DNA of 64,000 bases, from the NCBI RefSeq assembly GCF_954871325.1, contig NC_088776.1, forward strand, positions 9,307,985 to 9,371,984. Direction: 5' to 3'. The position numbers and the translations under genes are program-made. This document shows positions 1 to 11,059 of the stretch, one piece after another. Source of the stretch: Gordionus sp. m RMFG-2023 (Eukaryota > Nematomorpha > Gordioida > Chordodea > Parachordodidae). The stretch's first letter is position 1, and each line of letters starts with the position of its first letter. The notes under the pieces were generated by a model. That model saw only the letters and a list, made by a program, of their open reading frames with translations. It did no database searches and was not told the origin of the DNA.

Positions 1-29
1 GGATAAAAAAAAGTAAAGAATATTATCAA

Positions 30-440
30 TTAACCTTTGATTTGTAAATTTATAAATACATTATACAAGGCCTCTATGGCTGCCTTTTCAAAATCTAATT
101 GAACATATTTTGGACTAAGTATAAAGTTATAGTCCTCACATATCTTTTTTATCATTTGGAAGAGTTTTATATAGGTGGATTTACTTTTATTTGGCAATAA
201 AGCATATATGGCTACTACCATATGCTCTTTATAATAAATATGAAAAGTGTATAATTGTTTGTAAATTTTGGTGGAAATGAAAAAGGTGCCATCCATGTAG
301 ATGGTTTCAGCCTCTGCAAGGATTCAATATATTCATGTGTTGATAATATTAGGATCTCATTATTATCATTGGCTAAGAGAAATGGTTCCCCTTCAAATGT
401 TGTCTATTCTGTTGGTAATATGATATTGATGATGTTCTAG
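30..440 (-). mobile_element. MULE transposase fragment (FLYWCH/MULE type), N-terminal half
   Basis: Read on the minus strand this encodes the start of the DDE domain of a Mutator-like transposase. GEPFLLAN opens it, then MDGTFF (first catalytic Asp region), KQLYTFH, AIYALLPNKS and QLDFEKAAIEALYNVF (second Asp region) follow in the order usual for MULE transposases of the kind fused to FLYWCH fingers in animals. It is broken: an in-frame stop lies just before GEPFLL, and a one-base frameshift at about 310-320 separates GEPFLL from MDGTFF. The C-terminal part is absent from this strand; a matching piece lies at 565-798 in the opposite orientation. This is a dead DNA-transposon remnant. Family assignment rests on motif recognition only. 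Confidence 0.8.
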
Positions 441-564
441 ATATTAGTAAAACTTTGGCTCGTGTAAATAATATTGACCTTAATCCTTTGTTTCTATATA
501 AGGATAAAACCTGGCCAGGTAAAATTTAAAAAAATATTATTTTTATTTATTTTTTTCTTTATAG

Positions 565-798
565 GGCACAATTCAATTTTCTCGAGGGATGTGTAGTAGA
601 TATGCAATGGATGGTCCCCGGACAAACAATCACCTTGAAGGATGGCATTCAGCCTTAAATAAGTCGGTGAAGTCGTCCCATCCAAATATTTATTCCTTTA
701 TAAAGCTTATACAATTGGATCATAGGAACCTCAAGCTAAAGAAGGTTCAGATCGATCTAGGAATGACTCTAAAAAAACAAATTCCAAATATATCCTAA
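565..798 (+). mobile_element. MULE transposase fragment, C-terminal part, inverted relative to 30-440
   Basis: The plus-strand frame reads SRYAMDGPRTNNHLEGWHS followed by LNKSVKSSHPNIYSFIKLI, then a stop. This is the end of a MULE transposase, where PRTNN..EGWH carries the third catalytic acidic residue and HPNI.....L follows. An acceptor-like ttatag stands just before it. Because the N-terminal half lies upstream on the other strand, either an inversion broke one element or two elements were inserted tail to head. Confidence 0.75.
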
Positions 799-1301
799 AA
801 GAAAGAAATTTGGAAAAGCTGACTACACAATATAATAATCATTGCTGATAAATCATCAGCTTATATTAAATTAGTATACAATTCAAATGTATTTGATAAT
901 ATTGAATAATTTATATTTATTAATTGTATTCTTAATCATATTTCTTTGTTTTATACATTTTAATTAATATTTGTCTTATACATTATTAATAATCCATATT
1001 TGAATAATAAAATGCTTTCTTAATTTGCTGTAGAAATTAAATCCTATAATAACATAAATAAATACATTTAAAATTACATTTTTACTATTCCAAATGAATT
1101 AATAACATTTTTACCATTCCAAACCTGTTAAATATAATAAATAATACATTAAAAATTAAATTTTTACCATTCCAAATGAATTAATAACATTTTTATCACT
1201 TCAAACTTGTTAATCTCCATTTTGAACGAATTGGACGAAAAATACGATGAAGTTTCATTTTAATGTTTATAACTTTTTCAAAATGCTTGCTTAATTTACA
1301 G
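799..1301. repeat. AT-rich spacer with an 82-base direct repeat (two copies, 1076-1211)
   Basis: Two copies of a block containing ACCATTCCAAATGAATTAAT begin about 82 bases apart. At 1204-1251 a short open frame reads LISILNELDEKYDE and ends at a possible GT donor. Its heptad-like character would suit the coiled-coil gene that follows, but no acceptor AG is visible before it, so I do not count it as an exon. Confidence 0.5.
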
Positions 1302-4300
1302 AAATCTCAAATTAACAATGAGGAGTTCAATCAATTATCAAACAGATTAGTCAGAACAGAAAATAAGCTTAAACAGGTTTTTTTATATATATAATTTTTT
1401 CCATCTGGGTTAGATAAGGAGAGTAAAACCTGAACAGTTAAAAAATTTTCATCAGAATAGAAATTTAAAAAAAAATACAGGTTCGAACTTTTTAATATTT
1501 TAACTCTTTTACTTTTAGACATTTTTGTGTATTGTTATTTGACGGTTCTAGTTACCCAACATATCAAAGTGTTTTCAATCATAAAATTCATTCTTCTTCA
1601 TTATGTATAAAATTTGACAAAAGAGAATCTCGAAAATATTTAAAATAAGAATTTTTTTAAACATAATTCGATTCGAATACACATGTATGCGAAAAAGCTT
1701 TAAATCGATATTATTATTCTTTATGAACCGAACCGCTATTTTTATCTGAACCAAACATATATTCATTTCCTTCCCTGGAGTAAACGAAAGGATACAATTG
1801 TTGCACATGGTATTTAATAGAGAGGGAAGTCATTTGAGGGTTAGGGTGAAAATGTTTATCATCATTCCCATAAAATATTTTGAATCTTGCAAATTTTTAG
1901 GCATCGTTGGGTGTTTATTTCACCAATAACTATCAACTTCCCATGTTTTGCCTGTATTATGATTTATATTAAACCTTGTTAACTTTTAATTATAATTTTT
2001 GGTCCCCTGTTATTATTTAAAAAAAAATTAAACAGCATTATAAACTTAAGTTATATAAAATAAATATTTTAATTTTTTTAAAAAAGGTGGCTCAGGAAAT
2101 GTTGCTATGAGATTTGAGACCCATTTTTATAATCCTATTCCTTTTAAAAAAAAGGAATAATGAGTTATTTTGAAATGGAATTCATTCATCATCGCCACTT
2201 TCGGTCAGAAGTTGACCCCAACTGATGTTGTAAATCTGTACAATATTTCGACTCATTATTTATAAGGAATAAATATCGTTTGACATTTGGTGTTTTTTGT
2301 GATATTTATAGCATTGGGCTCTATTTTTTCGTCATTAGTATCTTTAGAAAAAAATTTACCCTTCGAGGCTAATTAGATTCTTTGATATTAACTATTTTTC
2401 CCGAATTTCTTTGCTTTCACTTTCCCAAAATTAATATAAACAATACCATAAATATTTAGCGCCATCTATATTTTGTAATTATATTTAAAAATTGAAAATT
2501 TATTTTTTAATAATCAAATTTACTTTTAACGTACCCAAAATTAATCAATGTTTATACTATTATAGGCGTACCCGAAATTCATGGATATCAAATCTCGCAT
2601 CACAAAAATGTTGGAACACCCTTCTAGTTCCCATCAACCAGGCATGAAATTAAAACATTCACCCAAAGGTTCGTGTAAAATTTTTAATTTACGTTTGATT
2701 TCACAAAATAAGTAAGGTTTATTTTATTTTAATTGTACATTATCTAATATATAAAAATATAAAAAAGTAATTCAATCATCAACTACTAGCTCCGATGACG
2801 AATATTCCACATATACTGCCTCGAGCTATTCCGCCTCTTCCGGTGATAACAAATCTATCAAATCCCAAAATGTACCTAGCCGTATTGATGACACAAGGAA
2901 AGTTGTAAAATTTCAGGACAGCATTGCTGAGCCTATCAGAAATAAACTTCAACCTAGAGACGCTATAGTCAAAGATGATAATTTGCCTTTAGATCTTAAG
3001 ACTTTTCTTAACGATGAATCGACACCTGTCAAGACTAAAAAAGGTGGAGATAAATTGAATCGCGATAACAGTGCATCTGATACCAATTCCCTAAGCACCA
3101 AGACATCATTTTCTTCATCATCCTCTTCTTCACTTTCTATCGTTACAACAGGACCCCCTAAACACGCAAATACAAATTTAGGAGAAGCTGAAAAGAAAAA
3201 TATTGAAAAGGAAACCAAGTTTATCTCATTTTATATATATACTTATTCCTACCTTTAAATAGTGAGAAAATGATCAGGTTTGGATTGGCAAAGATCCCAA
3301 TTTTTAAAACGCTTTTCATATCTCATTCCAATATTACGCTTAGCGTTTATATTTCATTAATCTAAAATTACCTAAATTTGACAGTTTAAATCTAATTAAA
3401 AAAATTTATTTTTGATTTTGAAAATATGTCCCTCAAAAATTTTAAAAAATAAAATAATTATCAATAAATATATATATTTATTTGATAAGCGTCTCTATCA
3501 ATATTGGTATGCAGTATAATTGTTTCGTCATAGTAATTGACATCAAATAGAGTTTGATTAACTTTATTCATGGAAAACCTCTCTGAAGCGCTCGCAACTG
3601 AGATATTAACTTCTTTTTTTCCTCTAGCTTTCACCTTTTCTGGTGGTAAGCTCCTTCAGTATCTCTTCCACTTTATGTTATTCATACTATCTCTTTCATC
3701 TAATTTATACTTCTTCATATTGGCTCTAACTTTATGGCCCCATTGAAGTTTTGGCTTTCCTCTTTTACGTTTGCCCATCACTTCCTAACTCTCAACCTTA
3801 TTTACTATGTAGATCATAGGCCTTCTCATTGCGTGCCCATACCACCTAAGTCTGTTTACCATTATCTTATTCTTAATGGGCACTAGCTTTAAACTTCCTA
3901 GTATTCTTGTACTGCACACTTTATCCCTTCTTGTTACCCTAAGCAATCATCCTCAGCATTCTCATCTCTATAGTTTGTAGACTTCTCTCGTCTGATTCTT
4001 TGGTTGACAATGTTTCCGAACTATATAGAATAGTTGGTTTTAATGGAACTGTAAATTTTTCCCTTCAATTTGTGTGGGATTCTATTGTCAAAGAGCACTC
4101 CAGATAATGATCTCCACTACCACCCTGGATTAATTTTACTCTTTATCTCTTTCTCTATTGTGCTGTTTGTTTGTATAGTGGAGCCCAAATATTTGCAGCT
4201 TTCAATTGCCGATATCTGCCATTCATTTATATCAATGCTGGCTGTTTCATCTCCTATCACCATACACTTTTTCTCTATTTACTTTTAATCCGTGCTTTTC

Positions 4301-6012
4301 TAGGATATTTATCCAACTCACTAATCTTTCTTTCATTTCATCCTTGGATTCGGTAAGTATCAAAATATCATATTCCACGGGACTTTTTGAGACTGTGATA
4401 ATACATCTATTACTGTAATGAAGAGAAGTGGGCTGAGAGACGACCATTGATGAACTCCCTCGGCTATTGTGAAGCCTGCTGAAGTACCTGTTGTGCTACG
4501 GACCATTGTTATATATGGCCCATATACATATTCTGTATTATTCTTATGTATTTTTCCGGAACCTTTTTGTGGCGTAGCGCCCACCAGATATATTTTCTTG
4601 GGATTTTATTGAAAACCTTTTATAGATCGAGAAAGACCATGTGTGGCTTTTTGTTCTTTTCCCTGTATTTTTCACTCATTTGCCTAATTGCATGGATAGC
4701 ATCAGTTGTTGATCTTCCAGGCATAAAGAGAAACTGAGTTTCCTATTTCGATTTTGTCTCAACCTTTTTTCTATTATTTTTTCGTAGAGCTTAAGACAGT
4801 GTGACATTAGTTTTATGCCTCTGTAATTTTGACAATTGTATGGATCCCATTTTGAAGAAAATTAAAAAAGAAAAGAAAAGAAAAGAAAAGCAAATATTGA
4901 ACAATAAATATAAAAATCAAAATAAAATAAATAGATATAAATAATTTTAATAAAAATAAATTTAGGATTTTAAGGATAAGTTAGATAAGAATTAAAATTA
5001 TTTATTTAGATAATAAAATAATGTTGTTTATCATAATTTATCAGTATATATATTTCGGTAAAAGTTAATTGTATATAAAATATATTTGAATATTATTTTA
5101 ACAAGGAAGTAAATTCAAATCAATTTAGTATATATTATTATCTCAAAAAGAAAGTGAATATATAAATTCTCATTAAGTTAACTTAAAGCAGATTAATATA
5201 CAAAAAGTTAAATATATATGAGATTACTACATAAATATAAGCATATTTTACCAAACGCTGACTGACGTTAGCCTAGAATGCCAAAAAAAAATCGGCTATT
5301 ACCAACTATGGTAAAGACGAGCTATTTTACTATATTATTTTTATATATCATTTGAGAAAATACTTTTCAAACGTCTAAATTTAAAAACAATACAATCACG
5401 TAACATATTTTAATTGGGTTTATTCTTAATTTATATTACCTTATTCAAATAAAGCTAAATTTCACACCCCCTAAATATAAATGTCGAGTAGCGACTCAAA
5501 TTTTAAGGCAGGGATGTTATATACTTTTTTATAAAAATTTATACTTCACCCAGAACTTCTAGTCAATCTTCGCTTTCTGAAAGAGTGGATGAAGTGAGGG
5601 ATGTAAAAGGTGGTTTTAACAAAACTAACCATCACAAAGATCACATCCCTGCCAAAGATTCGAGTAAACCTTCTTTAGGAACAGATAGGGGTCGAGAAGA
5701 ACTTGCAGTCAATGAGAAAATGACTCCTCCGAAGGTTTTATTTATTTTTTATCCTGCAAAAAATATTTTTAAAATGTAAGGATAAAATTATTAAAATAAA
5801 AATATTAAATTCTCGACCTAATAATTCACATTATTATTTTTAATTTATTTTAGCAAATACCGTTCACATTTAGCCCTCCAAAACAATCTGTGGCATCTGG
5901 CGATACTGAAGAATCAGATACAAGTAGTTCAATATTAAATCCAGTACCTTCCAATTTTTATAAAGCGAAAGAATTCCCTAGAAATTTGTCAATCAGTCCC
6001 ATTAAAACTTGA
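1302..6012 (+). CDS. C-terminal five exons of an unrecognised coiled-coil / Ser-rich protein
   Basis: Five exons join in phase: 1302-1376, 2566-2668, 2768-3218, 5554-5734 and 5854-6012 (TGA). All have GT-AG borders and the codons split at the junctions are restored. The first exon (KSQINNEEFNQLSNRL...) has coiled-coil heptads. The second gives AYPKFMDIKSRITKMLEH. The third is disordered, with TSSDDEYSTYTASS, RKVVKFQDSIAEP and a run of seven serines. The last ends NLSISPIKT. This gives about 320 residues of carboxy terminus; the start must lie upstream of the window or in the unassigned bases before 1302. The large intron 3219-5553 holds an RTE-like LINE remnant. I do not recognise the family; a cytoskeletal or centrosomal coiled-coil protein is possible but is only a guess from composition. 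Confidence 0.65.
1377..2565. repeat. Intron with a dispersed repeat (1610-1806) also present at 49092-49282
   Basis: Both loci share TTTGACAAAAGAGAATCT, then GAACCGCTATTTTTATCTGA about 110-140 bases on, then a short CAATTGTTGCA / CAATAGTTGCAA end. The copies differ by many indels, so this looks like an old dispersed element of unknown class. The rest of the intron shows no other feature I can support. Confidence 0.5.
3590..4862 (-). mobile_element. RTE-like non-LTR retrotransposon fragment (reverse transcriptase plus C-terminus)
   Basis: Minus-strand frames read, from high to low coordinate: WDPYNCQNYRGIKLMSH (start of the RT domain), HTWSFSIYKRFSIKSQ, EGVHQWSSLSPLLFITVIDV (RT block before the catalytic loop), PWNMIF, then KDEMKERLVSWINILEKHGL, EMRMLRWMCG, RWYGHAMRRP and GKRKRGKPKLQWGHKV. 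That order is typical of the RTE-like endonuclease/reverse-transcriptase family. The endonuclease domain is missing (5' truncation) and the frame is broken repeatedly, so it is a dead copy. It sits antisense in the big intron of the coiled-coil gene. An (AAAAG)n tract lies just outside its 5' edge. Confidence 0.8.
4864..4892. repeat. (AAAAG)n microsatellite
   Basis: Four to five units of AAAAG adjoin the LINE fragment. A short simple repeat. Confidence 0.8.
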
Positions 6013-7187
6013 CCATTTGATTTCAAAGCTACTACTCAATATATGAAGCCTACCGTAAATTATATATGAAATCATATTGACAATTTTTTTGAATAGTGTA
6101 ATTGTTCTTTTTATAATATTCATTTTGTATTTAATGTTAAGAATGAAATTTATTAAATCATATTTTTAATAATTATTTTATGCTATCTATATATCACTAC
6201 TTTTAACTTCAGGTATTTTTTTTTATCAAATCCAATTTGTCAAAATTTACATATTTTTTATTTATATTAATTTATTAATTAAATTATAAATGTTTGTATT
6301 GTATTTGATGTGCAGATAATAAATATAATTACTCCCTATTTTATTTAATTCATAATTTAAAATTTAATTGTTATTATAAAACTAAAAATCACAATATAAT
6401 ACATCTATTTTGCGCTAAGTTCCCAAAAAGAATATATTTGAAAATGCAAATTTGTTTTTTTTGACGGAGAAAAGTTTTCTGGTGAAAAATATTTTGTAGG
6501 CAAGTTTTGTTTAAAAATATATATTTCAATTCTACCGGTATTAATGGATTTATATTTTTGATCAAAATATGAAAACAAGTAGAATATCATATAAGGACCT
6601 AATGTTCAAAGGATTGTATTGATAGGGCAGTTCATTATATTGATGTGCGATAACTCGTATTGTAACGAAGTCAACAAAAAAAACATTCGTCGAAATCTTT
6701 TACAACCAATTTATGAAAATATATCTATGTTAGGTTTTTTTAAATTTTATAACTTATTTTTATAATTTTACTTAGCATTTGTTTGTATATAGAGTACATT
6801 TTAATAAATGCCCAAATGGGCATACTGAAGAAAAAAAATGCAAATAACTACTTTAATTTTCACTTAAAGCTCGTTATTCACGTTTATGATATAACGATGC
6901 ATCTACCCAGGGATGAAATTATCATTAGTAACATAAAAATGTTCCAAATTTAAAAAGCGATATTAAATTTCTTATTTTACATACTATTTTGTTTGATTTA
7001 CTAAAATAATCAAAAGTGTTGCCCTTATATTATATTAGTATAAACAGCGCTAAGAGTTTTCGTTAATAAAGAAAGTTTTTTTCTCGATAACTTTTAAAAA
7101 TATATATAATGCTCTTTCTTGGTAAAAGGTCTAAATGTCATGTGAATTAAATATACATTTAATTATGTTGGCCAACTGATGTTTCCT

Positions 7188-7200
7188 CTTATCGTTACAT
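7188..7200 (+). promoter_or_regulatory. Shared upstream motif CTTATCGTTACAT (candidate cis element)
   Basis: The motif lies about 155 bases before the peptide-gene start in unit A. It recurs at 11786-11798 (unit B) and 14987-14999 (unit C, inside a decayed copy), and as TATATCGTTA before decayed copy G (27091). It contains TTATC, the reverse of a GATAA core. Part of its conservation simply reflects duplication, so function is inference. Confidence 0.35.
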
Positions 7201-7353
7201 ATTTTCCAAGGTTACATGCAAAACAATAAATAAAAACATCTTGTTCGTTTATAAAATAAAGCCTGCTTTTCTAAATTATTATTTACTATAATTTATTTTC
7301 CTAAGTTTAATTATTTCTTTTATACCAAAATTTACTCCTTTTTTTTAAAAAAA

Positions 7354-7595
7354 ATGTCGAAATTGCTAAAATTTACCATAGTATTTTATTTCACAGCTCT
7401 GTTTCTATATTATTCAATTGGATTAGCGCATACCTATGTGACAGAGGGTAATAAGAGTATTTTTTTCAGTAATGCCTATATATAACTTTATCAATAGGTC
7501 GTTATTTATTTAAATGTCCGCCTTATTGCATGATATATTGTCCTAATGGAAATGTGTTGGATAGTAGAGGATGCAAAACATGTGAGTGCAATTGA
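7354..7595 (+). CDS. Secreted single-domain antistasin-like peptide, copy A
   Basis: Two exons, 7354-7447 and 7498-7595, flank a 50-base GT-AG intron in phase 1. Exon 1 encodes a 24-25-residue signal peptide (MSKLLKFTIVFYFTALFLYY, then SIGLA) and a short spacer. Exon 2 encodes CPPYCMIYCPNG, a linker, and RGCKTCECN before the stop. The spacing C-x3-C-x3-C-x10-C-x2-C-x-C with PNG..(V)LDSRGC fits the antistasin family repeat (serine-protease inhibitors first known from leech). The whole product is about 63 residues, with one domain instead of the usual two or more. A candidate poly(A) signal AATAAA lies at 7724. It is probably secreted. Protease inhibition is the family role, not shown here; a toxin-like or antimicrobial role is equally open. 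Confidence 0.85.
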
Positions 7596-8316
7596 AGATT
7601 TGATTGACAAAAATATATTCAAAATTTGTATTAATCTTGTGTAATATATTTTAAAAAATTATACCTCTTTTATATATTAATCTATTGTGTAATATCTTAT
7701 ATTACCGTTATTGATAGTGATTTAATAAAGTAATGTTTAAAAGTTTTAACCATGAACACTTCTAATCCTGACAAATAAATCCATAAGACATAAGGTTCGA
7801 ACATAAATTCACAATCCGGGTTTGGAAAAAAAATTCCCTCTGTCTATTCTATATTTTTTTAAAAATATCTAGGCCAGGCCGAGCAAATGGTAACATCTAC
7901 AGGTCTCTGAAAAAATGAATTTATTTATAAGCATGATAAAATTATTTAATAGCAACTTTTTAAATTTGGGAAAAATTTAATATAATTTTAATTGTAAGAT
8001 TTCTGGAGTCAGAAATTTGAAAAGGTATATTATTCCATATTGTAAAATTTAAACTACTTTTATATTGTTAATTTTAATCTATATATTATATACATATATG
8101 TTATTTTTATATATCTTAGCGACAATATGTTATTTTTTCAACATTAAATAATTTTTGAGCTGGTTTTTAAATTTAAAAATCTGATTTTATCAGAAATGTA
8201 TTCCAGCATGTTTAGAATACCTATTTGTAGATAATTTTGTCATTAACCCTTGATTCATTTATATATAAAAAATCTATGGAGGAGCTAATATAAATTAAGG
8301 TTCAAAAATAGAGGAG

Positions 8317-8680
8317 GGGAGACTGGTGTTAGGTAAACCCCGGGGCTTGGAAAACGACTTAATCTCATTTAGAATTAAATAGATTAGAAAGTTTAAATTT
8401 TATTATAATATAGCTTTTAATTGTATGCATCTTTAGATAAAAAAATCTATGAAATAATTAATTATCATAATTTTTTCTTTCAAGAAATACAATTTTGATG
8501 TCAAATTCAAAAACATTTTTATATTACAGAATTTTTTTTTGCTATATAATCATATCTAAATTAAATTTTAAGCAAAGTTTTAGCCCTCTTTTATAATTTG
8601 AGAAAGTTTTAGGAATATTTATTCTGTCTAGATATTATTTCTAGAGCTAACCGGGCTAGCTAAAACCATATACATTCATA
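8317..8680. repeat. Dispersed repeat (copies at 8317-8680, 12893-13190, 34905-35275)
   Basis: All three begin with a GGGGAGACTGG / AGAGATTGGGG block followed by CTTAATCTCATTT, continue with a TTAAATTTTAT-like stretch, and end after TTATAATTTGAGAAAGTTTT and a GCTAGCTAAA / TTGCTAAAC block. Two copies lie inside duplication units A and B; the third is independent, so this is a mobile repeat older than the duplication or captured by it. Confidence 0.6.
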
Positions 8681-8989
8681 AGACAGTTAATATGAAAAAT
8701 ATTTAAAAAACTTGGAGAGAATTACCTGGATGTGTATGATTGGTATAGCCAGATTTAAAAGTATAAAATTTTGAACAATAAGATAGTAAAATTATTTTAT
8801 ACGTATCATGATTAATAAATAAAAAGGCATTTAAATTTAATAAAACCAAAATTGGTTTAGAAAGGCCCTTGCAGTGGTTTGCCAAACCCCGCTGTTGGGG
8901 CCTGTTGGAAAAAATTTCAACTTTTACAAAAAATGACATATCAAAAACATGATTATATTCTTAAAAATTTTATAAGACATCTTTATGGA

Positions 8990-9640
8990 GCAGAGTTCGG
9001 TATAAGGAAACTTGGCTCAATTTCCAAATATTTTGACATTGTTATATCCTTGCATGAGTGCCTATCACAACATGTACGAATGAATGGTTGAAAACTTAGT
9101 TACGAAATACTACTTTTGAATCTCGGCTTTGGGTTACCTCTGTTAAATATCCACAGAGATTTGGTTCCAATGACAAATGAAATTCTTTATGAATTGGCAA
9201 ATATCCCACGAAAATGAAAATCAAAGAAGGCTCCGTCGCTTATCTAAAATCGAGCCGACGATCTACAGTTTTTCACCAATTGAACCAAGGATTTGGTTTC
9301 GAGTTTCTGAAAACCATACTCTGTAACAACCTTGATTTGTTACTTTCCAATGACGAGCTATTTGCTATTAGACTACGGTTCAATTACGAAATTGTTCGAC
9401 CGTACTAATGCAAACATTGCGAAACCAGCATTGATCGCAAGGGCAGACATTGCCTCCTTTGTCGAGGCCGCTTTCCACGGCACACCAAATGCAATGATAT
9501 CATATTACGTGCCCTCAAATCCGCAGGCATTCCATTTGGACTTGAACCAACCAACATTTTTAGAACCGATGGAAAACGTCCTGATGGAATGTCCTTCCTT
9601 AGTCAAGGGATAACTCCTGGTTTGGGACTTCATAATTTTC
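8990..9640 (+). mobile_element. Fossil C-terminal piece of a reverse-transcriptase-bearing mobile element (copy 1)
   Basis: Frames here read FGIRKLGSISKYFDIVISLH, LSNDELFAIRLRF, CKHCETSIDRKGRHCLLCRG and FRTDGKRPDGMSFLS. This is the zinc-knuckle-like and GKRPDG region seen downstream of reverse transcriptase in a family of animal mobile elements. A second fossil of the same family lies at 35530-36535. It is broken, with several breaks, and looks old. I am not certain which retroelement class it belongs to. It lies between duplication units A and B. Confidence 0.6.
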
Positions 9641-9695
9641 ATTCTTTTATCCCTTATTCTTTTTCGTAAATTATATATTACATTCCTTTTAAAAA

Positions 9696-10621
9696 GTAGG
9701 TAAGTCCCGCTCCTACCATCTCAAAAGGAGCTAGCTTAGTCTCCCGCTACTATATTTTTAAAAGGATTTAGCTCCCGCTCCAAGTAATGGAGTGCCATTT
9801 CATACCCGCTCCTTTGATTTTCATTTTTTTAGAAAAGTACACGAAACTAAATCATATTTTTTATCAAAGAAATTTATTTATATTAAATGATATATCAAAA
9901 TATTTCTATTATTAGCTTTTTAAAGTAATAAAATGTCTAAATTTGAATCTAAAGCTTCTACGCTTCCTTAAAACCTGTTTAGCAATACTAAACAGGCGCT
10001 CAACAGGAGCATTAGAGGGAAGCCGTGTATTGTATTTTATCAAAAAAATTTCAATTCAGTAAATTTATCAAAAATAGTAATTTTGATATCAATATTTAAA
10101 AAGTATTTGTCCAAATATTATCCTGATGATCAATTTCATGGAATCCCAAAATTAAGCAGGGTTCCCGTGAACTACTATCTTTGCATCAGGAATTTGTTTT
10201 CTTAAAAAATGTATATTAATATATTAGTTTGATATTTTGTGCACAAATATCAAAAACTATTTTATCATATATCTATAAAATTATTATTAATATGGCTTAC
10301 AAGATTTTCCAAGAAATTTTCAATATAAAAAAAAAATTTGTAGTTTAATATTTTAACTGATCAGATGAAAAACCAATATAAAACTCGGCTACATTTAAAA
10401 TTGCATAAATTTAAATTTAAAAAAAATTCATTTTTGTTGAATATTAATTAATAAATAGATGTATTAATATTTAAAACATAATTTAATTTATACATTAAAT
10501 TTAAAAGAGTGGTGGAGCGCCCTAAAAGGAGCTGATTCCCTCTCCCGCTCCTGATTTTTAAAAGGAGTGGCGCTCCAGGTGATTCTGCTAAAGTTTAGCT
10601 GCGCTCCAGGAACGCCGCTAC
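9696..10621 (-). mobile_element. Internally deleted hAT element (family 2)
   Basis: The ends are imperfect inverted repeats beginning GTAGG / GTAGCGG with repeated CCCGCTCC / GGAGCG motifs. The flanks TTTAAAAA and TTTACAAC resemble a diverged 8-base target duplication. Inside, at about 9955-10035 on the minus strand, a frame reads NTRLPSNAPVERLFSIAKQV, the hAT dimerisation motif ([A/S]..ERLFS). Only this part of the transposase remains, so the element is non-autonomous. It is a different family from the hAT at 19297. Confidence 0.7.
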
Positions 10622-11059
10622 TTTACAACTCAGTTATTACATTTTGATAACATATTAAAACAGCTACTTCAAATAAAGCAAGCAATGACCATTTAAAAAA
10701 TTTATAGTATTTAATAAATATTTTGCATAATATTGTATTTGATAAAAAAAGTCATAAAAGCTTGTTTTTAAAATTATTTTCTAGTCGATATTTTATACAT
10801 CCTACAATTAGTATTTTCAATAAAAATATTTTATTTGACTTATATTATATGAGAATTTAAGCTGAGGCTAGTTTTTAAAGCAAATTTTATAATAAAAATG
10901 ACACTAAAATTTATTTCAATTTTACATTTAAATTTTTTTTAATTAAATATAATATACCTAACTTAAAATAATAAAAAATTTGATTATAACCTTTATTTAT
11001 TCTTTAAATATCAATATCCCTCCCCTCCCCCGTATCATTGGAAAATCCTGGATACATCA
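10622..11059. other. AT-rich spacer, no feature seen
   Basis: I see no gene, RNA or element here, apart from a short C-rich patch (CCCTCCCCTCCCCCG) just before duplication unit B starts. Confidence 0.5.

Larger units (their letters stand above)
6190..9010 (+). repeat. Tandem duplication unit A carrying an antistasin-like gene
   Basis: Long stretches align with 11060-13600 (unit B) and partly with 13990-15905 (unit C). Shared landmarks are AAGTTCCCAAAAAG (A, C), TAACGAAGTCAACAAAAAA (A, B, C), TTCCTCTTATCGTTACATAT (A, B, closely C), the peptide gene, GATTTCTGGAGTCAG (A, B), and CCCGCTGTTGGGGC near the right edge (A, B). The units therefore arose by duplication of a 2-3-kb block including promoter, gene and 3' flank. 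Unit A ends where a fossil reverse-transcriptase piece begins. Confidence 0.75.

Noticed and set aside
2949-3218. Minus-strand open frame opposite the Ser-rich exon
   Set aside because: It is the mirror of a low-complexity coding exon on the plus strand, which is supported by splice phase.
4070-4418. Overlapping plus-strand open frames
   Set aside because: They are antisense shadows of the RTE-like reverse transcriptase on the minus strand.
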